NCBI RefSeq assembly: GCF_900142915.1
Contig: NZ_FRCM01000002.1
Coordinates: forward strand, 1 to 64,000
Length of the DNA stretch: 64,000 bases
Direction: 5' to 3'
Source of the DNA: Mucilaginibacter sp. OK098
GTDB taxonomy: Bacteria; Bacteroidota; Bacteroidia; Sphingobacteriales; Sphingobacteriaceae
The stretch's first letter is position 1. Each line of letters begins with the position of its first letter. Of this stretch, positions 45,062 through 53,620 are shown piece by piece. Below the pieces are notes generated by a model. It saw nothing but the letters and a program-made list of their open reading frames with translations. It was not told where the DNA came from and searched no databases. The translations under genes and the position numbers were made by a program.

Positions 45062-45398
45062 CGCCCTTGTTGGAGTTGTCCCCAACAAGATGGATGAGGC
45101 TTTAAACAAATATGAAGCCGTAGAGAATCCATGTCTGAGAGTTCACATCACAAACATATTGGTTTTGTTGGAGACAACTCTTCCGCCCTTGTTGGTGTTG
45201 TCACCAACAAGATGGATGAGGCTTTAAATATATTACGAAGCCGGAGAAAATCAATGTCCGAGAGTTCACGTCACAAACATATTGGTTTTGTTGGAGACAA
45301 CTCCAACAAAGGCACCAATATAAAGCCGTAGAAAATCAATGTCTGAGAGTTCACATCACAAACATATTGGTTTTGTTGGAGACAACTCCAACAAAGGC
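45062..45398. repeat. mosaic array of X and Y repeat modules
   Basis: Order X1 (45062-45113), Y1 (45115-45180), X2 (45184-45233), Y2 (45238-45313), Y3 (45324-45398). X contains TTGTTGG.GTTGTC.CCAACAAGATGGATGAGGC. Y contains AATGTCTGAGAGTTCACATC, then CACAAACATATTGG and TTGTTGGAGACAACTCC. Most of the 428-base gap between 45053 and 45480 is this array; a short AC-rich tail precedes rnhB. Confidence 0.85.
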
Positions 45399-45480
45399 GA
45401 CAAAGGCATCAAGGCAAAAACTTTTCAACAAAACAACAATATTTACAACAACTACAACTATTACAACGTTTTCAACTCAA

Positions 45481-46077
45481 ATGCTGCTATCCCGATACCA
45501 ATATGAATACTTAGAAGCCGGCTGTGATGAAGCAGGTCGGGGATGTTTGGCAGGCCCGGTATTTGCCGCCGCAGTTATACTGCCCGATAATTTTGACCAT
45601 AAATTACTAAACGATTCCAAACAACTAAGCGAAGATGTAAGGTATGAGCTCCGCATTGAAATTGAGCAAAAGGCCATTGCACATGCGGTAGGGGTTGTAG
45701 ATAATATAGAAATTGATGCTATAAATATCCTCAATGCTTCTTTTTTGGCAATGCACCGGGCAATTGAGAAACTGCATTTAAGTCCTCAATTTTTGATTAT
45801 CGACGGCAACCGATTTAACAAATATCAAAACATACCTCATAAGTGCATAGTTGAAGGCGATGCCAAATATTTCAGCATAGCAGCGGCATCCATACTGGCA
45901 AAAACCTACCGCGACGATTACATGAAGCAAATAGCCGCCGAACACCCGGAATACGACTGGCACAAAAACAAAGGCTATCCCACCATAAAACACCGCAAAA
46001 CCGTTTTGGAAATTGGCTATACCCCTTATCATCGCCGCACATTTAAGGTAACGAATCCGCAATTGGAGATGTTCTGA
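45481..46077 (+). CDS. rnhB: ribonuclease HII
   Basis: 198 residues. It removes RNA primers and single ribonucleotides from DNA. Active-site motifs: [22 protein letters not shown] (Asp-Glu), FLIIDGNRF (Asp) and the [14 protein letters not shown] block. The frame opens upstream at a TTG (45367) and passes through the repeat array, but the ATG at 45481 gives the normal family start and is used. Confidence 0.96.
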   Translation: MLLSRYQYEYLEAGCDEAGRGCLAGPVFAAAVILPDNFDHKLLNDSKQLSEDVRYELRIEIEQKAIAHAVGVVDNIEIDAINILNASFLAMHRAIEKLHLSPQFLIIDGNRFNKYQNIPHKCIVEGDAKYFSIAAASILAKTYRDDYMKQIAAEHPEYDWHKNKGYPTIKHRKTVLEIGYTPYHRRTFKVTNPQLEMF

Positions 46078-46136
46078 ACCGGAACCGGGATTAAAGGATT
46101 TGGGGATTTTTCTGATGAATTAAATTATGCGCCTTA

Positions 46137-46161
46137 CGTAGGGGCGTATTGCATACGCCCT
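46137..46161. repeat. GGGCGTAT palindrome, fourth copy
   Basis: Same unit as the cluster at 31252-31441, after rnhB. Confidence 0.8.
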
Positions 46162-46332
46162 CGTCAACAAGATGAGCTATATCGCGTACCTAAACTTCAT
46201 TTCATAATTTAAAATCAGAAGATCGCTTCGTCCTTCTTCATCACATTAGCAATTGCATTTTTTGTAATATTTAGGCAATAAAACAACACAATAATTATCC
46301 CAGTCCTTCTTAATCGCCTATTTTTTATACTT

Positions 46333-47577
46333 TTGTTAAAAACCGGCAAACCATTGAGAATCCTTATTTTAACCCATCGTGTTCCGTTTCCGCAAAATGG
46401 CGGATACTCAATTGTGGTAAGCAATACCATACGTGAGCTGGTAAACCTTGGGCACGAAGTTTCATTGGTAGCGCTCAACGCCAAAAAAAATCACCACGAA
46501 AATAACGATGATGATAATGACCTGCTTTCAAAAATAAATTACCGGGCTTATGATATTGATATTAATGTATCCGTATTTGATGTTGCCGCAAACCTGTTCA
46601 GCAAAACGTCATTTAACATTGATAAATATTACGACCCTGAATTTGAAAGATTGCTGATCCGCGAGCTAAGGATAAAGGATTATGACATCATCCAGTTCGA
46701 AGGACTTTTAGTTTCCCTGTATTTAGCGGCAGTACGCAAGGTTTCAAAAGCAAAGCTCATCTACCGCTCACATAATATTGAGAACCAGATCTGGCAGCGG
46801 CTCTCGGAACAAAAAAGTGATCCGTTTAAAAAGTCGTACCTGAAAATGCATGCCAAACGGATAAAAAACTACGAGCTGCTGCAATTAAATAATTTCGACG
46901 CGATTGCCGTTTTCACGCAGCAGGATAAAAGCACCCTGCTTGAATATGGCACAAAAATACCTATTGAGATCTTGCCGGTAGGTATAAATCTTGATCATTA
47001 TAAACCCGATTTCAGCAAAACCGAATTCCCCAGCCTGTTTTTTTTGGGCTCGTTAGATTGGCTGCCAAATCGCGAGGGCATTGAATGGTTCATCGAAAAT
47101 TTCAACAAGGATTTAACAGAAGGGGATCTGCGCGTAAAATTCTATGTGGCCGGCAATGATATCCCCGAGCGTTTTGACGATTATGATGTAATGGGTAAAA
47201 TATTTATCCAGGGCGAGGTTGATGATGCGCTTGAATTTGTAAACAGCAAATCGATAATGATCGTCCCCCTTATGTCTGGCGGAGGGATGCGGGTGAAAAT
47301 TGTTGAGGGCATGGCTATGCAAAAATGTATTATCTCCACCTCATTGGGTGCAGAAGGCATAAATTATGAAAATGGCGTTAACATCCTTATCGCCAATGAT
47401 TATGATGAATTTTACGACGCCATAAAGCATTGCATCACCGATGAGGATTATTGCAAAAATATTGGCCTTAATGCCCGAAAGCTAATGGAAGAACAAAACG
47501 ATGCAAACCGGGTTACCAAAAGGCTGGTTGATTTTTATGAAGCTGTGATCGGTGTTTATTCTGCCTCACTTCTCTAA
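46333..47577 (+). CDS. glycosyltransferase family 4 (GT-B fold)
   Basis: 414 residues. The N-terminal Rossmann half starts LRILILTHRVPFPQNGGYSIVVSNTIRELVNLGHEVSLVAL; the C-terminal half has FFLGSLDWLPNREGIEWFIENF, a nucleotide-sugar region FVNSKSIMIVPLMSGGGMRVKIVEGMAMQKCIISTSLGAEGI with the usual Glu. It transfers a sugar from a nucleotide donor; substrate unknown. TTG start at 46333 (no ATG upstream in frame). It overlaps the convergent serine hydrolase gene by 12 bases. Confidence 0.9.
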   Translation: MLKTGKPLRILILTHRVPFPQNGGYSIVVSNTIRELVNLGHEVSLVALNAKKNHHENNDDDNDLLSKINYRAYDIDINVSVFDVAANLFSKTSFNIDKYYDPEFERLLIRELRIKDYDIIQFEGLLVSLYLAAVRKVSKAKLIYRSHNIENQIWQRLSEQKSDPFKKSYLKMHAKRIKNYELLQLNNFDAIAVFTQQDKSTLLEYGTKIPIEILPVGINLDHYKPDFSKTEFPSLFFLGSLDWLPNREGIEWFIENFNKDLTEGDLRVKFYVAGNDIPERFDDYDVMGKIFIQGEVDDALEFVNSKSIMIVPLMSGGGMRVKIVEGMAMQKCIISTSLGAEGINYENGVNILIANDYDEFYDAIKHCITDEDYCKNIGLNARKLMEEQNDANRVTKRLVDFYEAVIGVYSASLL

Positions 47578-48957
47578 TTCAGCAATAATATTCTTTGCAT
47601 TTTGGTTTGTAGGGTCTAACTGTAACGAACGTTTATAATTAGCAAGCGCCTTTTGCTTATCTCCCTGTTTATAATAAGCTTCGCCTAAACTATCATACCC
47701 ATTGCCCGAAGATGGGAAAAGCACGGTATTGTACTCAAACACAGTTATAGCATCATTTATCCGGTTCTTGCCCATTAAAAAATAGCCTATTTCGTTTAAT
47801 GTCGATTCATTATCAAAGCCAAATTCCTTTTCATGCTTAACTTTTAAATTATCATAAAAAGAAATCACCTGTTTGCCGTTCAATGTATCCAATGTTGATT
47901 GATATTGTTTTAAAATTGATTTTTTAGGCTGATGGTATGGTTTCCCATCCAAAATAGCTTGTATGGCACTGTTTATATCATATAAATTGCCTTGCTTGTT
48001 ATTGCTCATTAATATAACCACCCTGCCTTTTGGCGCATCATCAACAAGTAAAGCCTGGTAATTAAGGCTTGAACCATCATGTATATGGCTTATAAGCTTA
48101 TCGCCATCCATGCTGCCACCGCCAAGCCCCGCCTGTTTGTTTGGCCCTACCGGGTAAATAATTTGCCTGGTTGATGCAGCATTGATGAGTTTAAAAGTTG
48201 CTATGCAATTAGCCCATTTGTAAAAATCAGCAATAGTAAGACAAGTCCAGCCCGATATCGGAACGATTAATGAATCCTGCTGATAATTGTCATTATAAGC
48301 TTTAGCTATTAAAACATCAGCTTCCGCAGGGTCAATTATAGCTGCGCTCATGCCGCATGGTTTTAAAATTTTTTGCTGTACAAACTCTTTAAAGCTTAGG
48401 CCGCTTACTTTTTCAATTATCCGTCGTTGCAAAAAAACATTGTTGTTGTTATAATTATAGCTGGTACCCGGTTCAAAATTAAGTTTATCCAGTTTTTTAA
48501 GATCAGCCATATTATCCCCATCATTTTTAACACTAGCCCATTTAACATCAGGCAGTCCGCTGGTATATTGCAAAAGGTTTTTAATACTGATCTTTCCGGC
48601 CCATGAGGGCAGATCAGGCAGATATTTCGATACTTTGTCATCCAGGCTCAGTTTTCCTTGTTCCTGTAGCATCATAATTCCAACCGCATTAAACTCTTTA
48701 GCTATTGAACCAATATGAAAACGGTAATTTTCTGCCAGCTTTATTTTTCTGGAAGCATCAGTAAAACCAACAGCTGTTTTATAAATAACATGGTTGTTAT
48801 CAGCTACCAAAACATTCCCGTTAAAAAGCCCAAGTCTGTTTGCGCCATGTATCAGCGAGTCTATTTCTGCAGCTTTATTTTCCTGGGCTTTTAAATTATT
48901 TATGGCGGCAATAAGTATAATACTTAATAAAAAGAATGTTTTAACAGCATGTTTCAT
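47566..48957 (-). CDS. exported serine hydrolase (beta-lactamase/PBP4 fold) with C-terminal TPR
   Basis: 463 residues with a signal peptide (FFLLSIILIAAINNLKA). The class C beta-lactamase-like fold shows SxxK in HIGSIAKEFN (about residue 88), YxN in TSYNYNNNN and a later LISHIHDGSSLNYQ block in the place of the KTG region. The C-terminal ~70 residues form two tetratricopeptide repeats (GYFLMGKNRINDAITVFEYN.., YDSLGEAYYKQGDKQKALANYKRSLQLDP). It may be a D-aminopeptidase or esterase of the envelope; the substrate is unknown. Confidence 0.9.
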   Translation of the reverse strand: MKHAVKTFFLLSIILIAAINNLKAQENKAAEIDSLIHGANRLGLFNGNVLVADNNHVIYKTAVGFTDASRKIKLAENYRFHIGSIAKEFNAVGIMMLQEQGKLSLDDKVSKYLPDLPSWAGKISIKNLLQYTSGLPDVKWASVKNDGDNMADLKKLDKLNFEPGTSYNYNNNNVFLQRRIIEKVSGLSFKEFVQQKILKPCGMSAAIIDPAEADVLIAKAYNDNYQQDSLIVPISGWTCLTIADFYKWANCIATFKLINAASTRQIIYPVGPNKQAGLGGGSMDGDKLISHIHDGSSLNYQALLVDDAPKGRVVILMSNNKQGNLYDINSAIQAILDGKPYHQPKKSILKQYQSTLDTLNGKQVISFYDNLKVKHEKEFGFDNESTLNEIGYFLMGKNRINDAITVFEYNTVLFPSSGNGYDSLGEAYYKQGDKQKALANYKRSLQLDPTNQNAKNIIAELEK

Positions 48958-49074
48958 ATGTGTTATGACGCAGTATAACCTCCTTGGTTACGTATTCTGT
49001 AAATATATTACAACTGGCATCAGAATGTTACCATAGTAAAAGGAATAAAAATCTTTAAAATCCCTAAATCGTAT

Positions 49075-49082
49075 TACTTTTG
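49075..49082 (+). promoter_or_regulatory. candidate -7 element before gcvT
   Basis: TACTTTTG, a full TAnnTTTG match; TTT rather than TTG lies 18 bases upstream. It would give a ~100-base leader carrying the hairpin and small frame listed below. Confidence 0.4.
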
Positions 49083-49098
49083 CCCCATAATAATTAAT

Positions 49099-49161
49099 AA
49101 TGAAACCATCATAAGCTATCACTCAAAAAACGAAATAAATACAGCTCATGATAGCTTCATT
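49099..49161 (+). other. inverted repeat in the gcvT leader
   Basis: Arms 49099-49117 and 49143-49161 pair over 16 of 19 positions (AATGAA..ATCAT.AGCT against AGCTCATGAT..TTCATT). The right arm contains the start of a 12-codon frame that runs to gcvT. Confidence 0.5.
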
Positions 49162-49186
49162 GCCTTTAAAAAAACAATTGTTCTAA
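49148..49186 (+). CDS. possible short upstream ORF overlapping the gcvT start
   Basis: 12 codons ([12 protein letters not shown]) end in TAA, whose last base is the first base of the gcvT ATG (TAATG). The arrangement would allow coupled re-initiation. There is no homology to support expression, so it is a candidate only. Confidence 0.3.
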   Translation: MIASLPLKKQLF

Positions 49187-50265
49187 TGAAAAATACCGCT
49201 TTAACCGATATTCATATAAAAGAAGGTGCCAAAATGGTACCGTTTGCTGGTTACAATATGCCTGTTCAATATGCAGGTATCAATGCCGAACACGAGACCG
49301 TACGCAACGGCGTTGGTGTATTTGATGTTAGCCATATGGGCGAGTTTATTGTAAAAGGCGATCATGCGCTTGAGCTGATCCAGCAGGTTACCAGTAACGA
49401 CGTAGCTAAATTGTATGACGGTAAAGTGCAATACTCTTGTCTGCCAAACCTTGATGGCGGGATAGTTGACGATTTGCTGGTTTATCGGATTGACGATAAA
49501 ACCTATATGCTGGTAGTTAACGCATCAAACATTGATAAAGATTGGGACTGGATCTCGAAATTCAATACCATGGGTGCCGATATGAAAAACATTTCAGACC
49601 GCACCTCCCTGCTTGCTATCCAGGGACCAAAAGCTGCCGCAGCATTGCAAAGCTTAACCGATATCGACCTGGCTTCGATGGAGTATTATACTTTTAAAAA
49701 AGGAGTATTTGCAGGCATTGATAACGTAGTGGTATCGGCAACAGGCTATACCGGTGCAGGTGGTTTCGAGATCTACTTTGATAATGCAAATGCCGAACAG
49801 ATCTGGAACGCCATTTTTGAAGCCGGCAAACCATTCGGTATAAAACCAATTGGCTTAGGCGCACGTGATACTTTACGCCTGGAGATGGGTTTCTGCCTTT
49901 ACGGCAACGACATTGACGATACAACATCGCCATTGGAAGCCGGCTTAGGATGGGTAACCAAGTTTAGCAAAGAGTTTAACAATTCGGCAGTATTACAACA
50001 GCAAAAACAGGAAGGCCTTAAACAAAAACTGGTAGGCTTTGAAATGATCGACCGCGGCATTCCCCGCCATGATTATGAAATTGTTGATGCAGATGGCAAT
50101 AAAATAGGCCGGGTAACATCAGGCACCCAATCACCATCATTGCAAAAAGCAATCGGCATGGGCTATGTAAAAACCGAGTTCGCCAAAGAAGGCACCGAGA
50201 TCTTCATCAGCATCCGCGATAATAAAATAAAAGCAAAGGTTGTAAAACCGCCGTTTGCTAAATAG
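49186..50265 (+). CDS. gcvT: aminomethyltransferase (glycine cleavage T protein)
   Basis: 359 residues. It moves the aminomethyl group from GcvH to tetrahydrofolate. Family blocks: [115 protein letters not shown] and the C-terminal [21 protein letters not shown]. Length is normal. No other glycine cleavage gene is adjacent. Confidence 0.97.
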   Translation: MKNTALTDIHIKEGAKMVPFAGYNMPVQYAGINAEHETVRNGVGVFDVSHMGEFIVKGDHALELIQQVTSNDVAKLYDGKVQYSCLPNLDGGIVDDLLVYRIDDKTYMLVVNASNIDKDWDWISKFNTMGADMKNISDRTSLLAIQGPKAAAALQSLTDIDLASMEYYTFKKGVFAGIDNVVVSATGYTGAGGFEIYFDNANAEQIWNAIFEAGKPFGIKPIGLGARDTLRLEMGFCLYGNDIDDTTSPLEAGLGWVTKFSKEFNNSAVLQQQKQEGLKQKLVGFEMIDRGIPRHDYEIVDADGNKIGRVTSGTQSPSLQKAIGMGYVKTEFAKEGTEIFISIRDNKIKAKVVKPPFAK

Positions 50266-50358
50266 TCATTGGGCATTTGTCATTAGTCATTTGTGGCTAA
50301 TGGCAAACAATCCCATTATCCAACCATCCAATGACTAATGACACAATGACTAATGACC
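50266..50358. repeat. CAATGACTAATGAC word-repeat cluster at the comB start
   Basis: GTCATTAGTCATTTGTGGC on one side and CAATGACTAATGACACAATG on the other make a loose inverted repeat. The right part includes both candidate start codons of comB. Confidence 0.65.
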
Positions 50359-51056
50359 TCAATGTTTGCCTCACCCCTCTTCTGATCCCCCTTTACAATG
50401 TGGAGGATTACATTGTTGTGATCATTGATATTTTCAGGGCTACATCATCCATTTGCTATGGCATTGAGAACGGTGCGGAGGCGATAATCCCGGTATCTGA
50501 AATTGAAGCATGCGAAGCTTACCGCAATCACGGCCATTTGCTGGCTGCTGAACGCAATGGCGAGGTGGTTACCGGTTTTGATTTTGGCAATTCCCCATTC
50601 TCATACACAAAAGAAAAAGTAGCCGGCAAAACCATCGTATTAACCACTACCAATGGTACGCAGGCGCTGCACCTGTCGCGCAGTGCAAAAAGAATAGTGA
50701 TCGGTTCATTTTTGAACCTTACCGCTTTATGCAACTGGCTTAAAACCCAAAACGAAAGTATTTTGCTGGTATGCGCAGGCTGGAAAAATAACTTCAACCT
50801 GGAAGATACCCTTTTTGCCGGCGCCGTAGTTGAGCAGCTTAAAGCAACCGGCCTAAAGCTTGATGATGCCGCCATTGCCGCAAATGACCTGTACCAGGCC
50901 GGCAAAAACGACATAAACGCATATCTCAAAAAAACATCCCACAGCGAACGCTTGAAAAAACTGGGTATTGAAAAGGATATAGAGTTTTGCCTGCAGGTAG
51001 ATATAACAACGGCTATCCCGGTATTGGATGGGGAACGATTGATAAAATTAACATAA
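50331..51056 (+). CDS. comB: 2-phosphosulfolactate phosphatase family protein
   Basis: 241 residues. ComB family blocks: VVIIDIFRATSSICYGIENGAEAIIPVSEIEACEA, AAERNGEVVTGFDFGNSPFSYT, KTIVLTTTNGTQALHLS, LLVCAGWKNNFNLEDTLFAGAVVEQL. In methanogens the enzyme makes sulfolactate for coenzyme M. In Bacteroidota its role is unclear; a link to sulfonate metabolism is possible. The first residues (MTNDTMTND) come from a dispersed word repeat, so the true start could be the ATG at 50331 or 50346. Confidence 0.9.
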   Translation: MTNDTMTNDLNVCLTPLLIPLYNVEDYIVVIIDIFRATSSICYGIENGAEAIIPVSEIEACEAYRNHGHLLAAERNGEVVTGFDFGNSPFSYTKEKVAGKTIVLTTTNGTQALHLSRSAKRIVIGSFLNLTALCNWLKTQNESILLVCAGWKNNFNLEDTLFAGAVVEQLKATGLKLDDAAIAANDLYQAGKNDINAYLKKTSHSERLKKLGIEKDIEFCLQVDITTAIPVLDGERLIKLT

Positions 51057-51063
51057 CAAATTT

Positions 51064-51178
51064 GTCATTGCGAGCGAAGCGCGGCAACCTCGTAACTATA
51101 CAGAGCGAATAGAATGGTGTAGAACTTGCATAGCCGCTAAGCATTCAATGAGATTGCTACGCTATCGCTCGCAATGAC
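51064..51178. repeat. GTCATTGCGAG inverted-repeat element, copy 2
   Basis: Starts GTCATTGCGAGCGAAGCG and ends CGCTATCGCTCGCAATGAC. The middle is closely similar to copy 1 at 7547-7660. It lies between convergent genes. Confidence 0.8.
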
Positions 51179-51191
51179 AAAGTGGTTATAA

Positions 51192-51518
51192 TTATTTCAG
51201 CTTCTCGTTATTCTTATGCCTGTCCGCATCTCTTATACTTTTCTTTTCCATATTTTTTTCCAGCGCATCAGTAAGATCAATCCCGGTTTGGTTTGCCAGG
51301 CAGATCAGCACAAAAAGCACATCGGCCATTTCATCAGCCAGGTTAACTTGCGTATCCGATTTTTTGAACGATTGCTCGCCATATTGTCTTGCCATGATGC
51401 GGGCGACTTCACCAACTTCTTCCATTAAAATGGCGGTATTGGTGAGCTCGTTAAAGTATCTGATCCCGGTTGTTTTTATCCAGTTATCTACCAGATGCTG
51501 TGCTTCCTTAATTTCCAT
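51192..51518 (-). CDS. MazG-like nucleotide pyrophosphohydrolase
   Basis: 108 residues. The all-alpha NTP pyrophosphatase pattern is clear: AILMEEVGEVARIMARQYGEQSF and LADEMADVLFVLICLANQTGIDL give the ExxE...ExxD metal set. It hydrolyses nucleoside triphosphates or related nucleotides, a housecleaning role. It lies upstream-to-downstream on the minus strand after dtd, with a 144-base gap filled by AATTCGTGAAATTCG words. Confidence 0.9.
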   Translation of the reverse strand: MEIKEAQHLVDNWIKTTGIRYFNELTNTAILMEEVGEVARIMARQYGEQSFKKSDTQVNLADEMADVLFVLICLANQTGIDLTDALEKNMEKKSIRDADRHKNNEKLK

Positions 51519-51528
51519 ATGGGCACTA

Positions 51529-51662
51529 ATGTCACGAATTATTGCGAATTACACGAATTGAATAAAGGCGAATTGAGTAAATGATAAACAGTAAAATTTC
51601 ACAATTTACCTTTACCACCGTTTTAATTCGTGAAATTCGATAAAATTCGAGCTAATACGTGC
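51529..51662. repeat. AATTCGTGAAATTCG word-repeat cluster
   Basis: GTCACGAATTATTGCGAATT on one side and TTAATTCGTGAAATTCG on the other make a loose inverted repeat between dtd and the MazG-like gene. Confidence 0.6.
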
Positions 51663-52115
51663 CTATTCTTTATTCTTCGTATCCATTATAATAGTTACCG
51701 GTCCATCATTCACCAAGCTTATCTTCATATCGGCCCCAAAAATCCCAGCTTCAACTTTTTTATTTATTAGGCTTTCAAGCGTGCTTTTCATTTTTTCATA
51801 AAGCGGGATAGCTTTATCCGGCCTTGCTGCCCGTATAAACGATGGCCGGTTTCCCTTTTTGGTTTGGGCAAACAGCGTAAACTGCGAAATCAGCAAAATA
51901 CCCCCGTCTATATCTGCCAATGCTTTGTTCATCAGTCCGTTTTCATCGCCAAAAACACGCAGGTTTGTTATTTTTTGAGCCAGCCATTGCAGGTCTTCAT
52001 CCGTATCGGCATCTTCAATCCCCAGTAAAACTAAAAAGCCATGGCCTATGGCCCCGGTAATTTTATCATCCACCCTGCAGCTTGCTTCAGAAACACGTTG
52101 TATTACAGCTCTCAC
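51663..52115 (-). CDS. dtd: D-aminoacyl-tRNA deacylase
   Basis: 150 residues. It removes D-amino acids from tRNA. Family blocks: MRAVIQRVSEASCRV at the start, GFLVLLGIEDADTDED, LISQFTLFAQTKKGNRPSFIRAARP and VNDGPVTIIMDTK (Gly-Pro motif). The start is GTG (52115), fixed by the invariant MRAVIQRV sequence. Confidence 0.96.
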   Translation of the reverse strand: MRAVIQRVSEASCRVDDKITGAIGHGFLVLLGIEDADTDEDLQWLAQKITNLRVFGDENGLMNKALADIDGGILLISQFTLFAQTKKGNRPSFIRAARPDKAIPLYEKMKSTLESLINKKVEAGIFGADMKISLVNDGPVTIIMDTKNKE

Positions 52116-52120
52116 GGATA

Positions 52121-52200
52121 ATTAGTTTATTAAGTTAGATTAAGTGAATTGTTGACTAAGTTGAATTCAAACATAATCAACTTAATGTAAATCTATCAAG
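52121..52200. repeat. AACTTAATCAAC word-repeat cluster
   Basis: TTAAGTTAGATTAAGTG and AATCAACTTAATG words lie between divergent genes. Confidence 0.5.
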
Positions 52201-52291
52201 CATTTAAACTGTTAATTTGAGATTTAATTAAAACTCCCTTTCAATTTTGTTAGTTTCGCAATCTGTTTGTTAATACTATTTTCTATATAAC

Positions 52292-53524
52292 ATGGCTTCC
52301 AGAGGATTCACAACCACTATTTTACATTCCGACCGTTTAGGCAAACCAGAACACGGCGCTTTACACAAACCCATCCACACCGCGGTTACTTACGGTTACG
52401 ATGATGTGCAGGACCTTGTTGATATTTTTCAGAACAAGAAAAAAGGCTACGCTTACTCACGCCAGGGCAATCCAACTGTTTCGGCGCTTGAGCAAAAGGT
52501 AACGCAAATGGAAAATGGCTTGTCGACTATTGCTTTTTCTACCGGTATGGCTGCCATTTCAGCTACTATCCTGGCATTGATAAAACATGGCGACCATGTG
52601 CTGGCAAGCTCTTTTTTGTTTGGCAACACCCGCAGCGTGTTCCAGTCGTTTATGGATATGGGGCTTGATATTACATTTACTGATGCTACTTCAATAGATA
52701 ATATAAAGGCCGAAATAAAGGACAATACCCGAATGGTTTTTGTTGAAACCATTGCCAACCCCGCAACACAAATAGCCGATCTTAAGGAAATAGGGAAACT
52801 GTGCGAGCAAAAAGGAATTATCTATGTGGTTGATAACACCATGACCTCGCCCTATATCTTCAAACCTGTTGATGTAAAGGCAAGTTTGGTCATCAACTCA
52901 TTAACCAAATATATTGGCGGCCACGGCAACGCGCTTGGCGGCAGTGTTACCGATACCGGACTGTTTAACTGGTCTAACTTCCCCAATATCTTCGAAACCT
53001 TTAAAACCCAGGTTAAACCCGAAGTTTTAGGCATGACCCAGATCCGCAAAAAAGGCCTGCGTGATGCAGGTGGCACCCTTGCACCTGAAGCAGCACATTC
53101 TATTTCTGTAGGTTCTGAAACATTGGCCCTGCGCCTTGAAAGGGCCTGCAGCAATGCAATGGCTTTGGCCACCTTTTTTGAAGCGCACCCGTTGATCAAA
53201 AAAGTTTATTACCCCGGCCTTGAATCGCACCCGCAACACAAGCTTGCCGGCGAGCTGTTTTATAAATTCGGCGGACTGATGAGTTTCGAGCTTGATGAAA
53301 GCATTGATTGCTTTGCCTTTTTAAACAAGCTAAAACTGGTTATTAAATCAAGTAACCTGGGCGATACCCGCACTTTAGCCATACCGGTTGCACATACCAT
53401 ATTTAACGAATTAGGCGCTGCAAAGAGAGCTGAAATGGGAATTTCTGATTCGATGATCAGGCTATCTGTTGGTATTGAGGATTTGGATGATTTGCTGGAT
53501 GATTTTAAAAACGCTTTGGTATAG
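52292..53524 (+). CDS. trans-sulfuration family PLP enzyme (cystathionine gamma-synthase/lyase type)
   Basis: 410 residues of the Cys/Met metabolism PLP family. Blocks: YAYSRQGNPTVSALEQKVTQMENG, FSTGMAAISATILALIKHGDHVLAS, ETIANPATQIADLKEI, VDNTMTSPYIFKP (Asp binding PLP nitrogen), and SLVINSLTKYIGGHGNALGG with the Schiff-base Lys. The C-terminal SSNLGDTRTLAIPVAHTIF..RAEMGISDSMIRLSVGIED is typical. It may be a cystathionine gamma-synthase, O-acyl-homoserine sulfhydrylase or methionine gamma-lyase; the exact reaction cannot be fixed by eye. Confidence 0.92.
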   Translation: MASRGFTTTILHSDRLGKPEHGALHKPIHTAVTYGYDDVQDLVDIFQNKKKGYAYSRQGNPTVSALEQKVTQMENGLSTIAFSTGMAAISATILALIKHGDHVLASSFLFGNTRSVFQSFMDMGLDITFTDATSIDNIKAEIKDNTRMVFVETIANPATQIADLKEIGKLCEQKGIIYVVDNTMTSPYIFKPVDVKASLVINSLTKYIGGHGNALGGSVTDTGLFNWSNFPNIFETFKTQVKPEVLGMTQIRKKGLRDAGGTLAPEAAHSISVGSETLALRLERACSNAMALATFFEAHPLIKKVYYPGLESHPQHKLAGELFYKFGGLMSFELDESIDCFAFLNKLKLVIKSSNLGDTRTLAIPVAHTIFNELGAAKRAEMGISDSMIRLSVGIEDLDDLLDDFKNALV

Positions 53525-53620
53525 ATTCAAGAAAGCAAGAGTCAGGAATCAAGATGAAAAAATCAACCTATTCTTCTTTCCTGATTCTTGCTATCTTGCT
53601 TCTTACCTCTCTCTTCCCCT
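53525..53620. repeat. inverted repeat spanning a start codon and signal peptide
   Basis: AAGAAAGCAAGAGTCAGGAA just upstream of the ATG at 53554 is partly complementary to the TTTCCTGATTCTTGC.ATCTTGCTTCTT stretch that encodes FLILAILLL. The upstream arm belongs to a word family also found at 25377-25497. Confidence 0.55.

Noticed and set aside
45131..45331. 66-codon open frame with internal repeat
   Set aside because: It is only the translation of repeat modules Y1-X2-Y2; no independent protein signal.
45062..45398. Array of repeats that might be a CRISPR array
   Set aside because: Units are of unequal length, spacers are themselves repeats, two module types alternate, and no cas genes are present.
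49021..49185. Possible glycine riboswitch before gcvT
   Set aside because: The conserved tandem-aptamer core sequences are not seen; only a simple inverted repeat is present.
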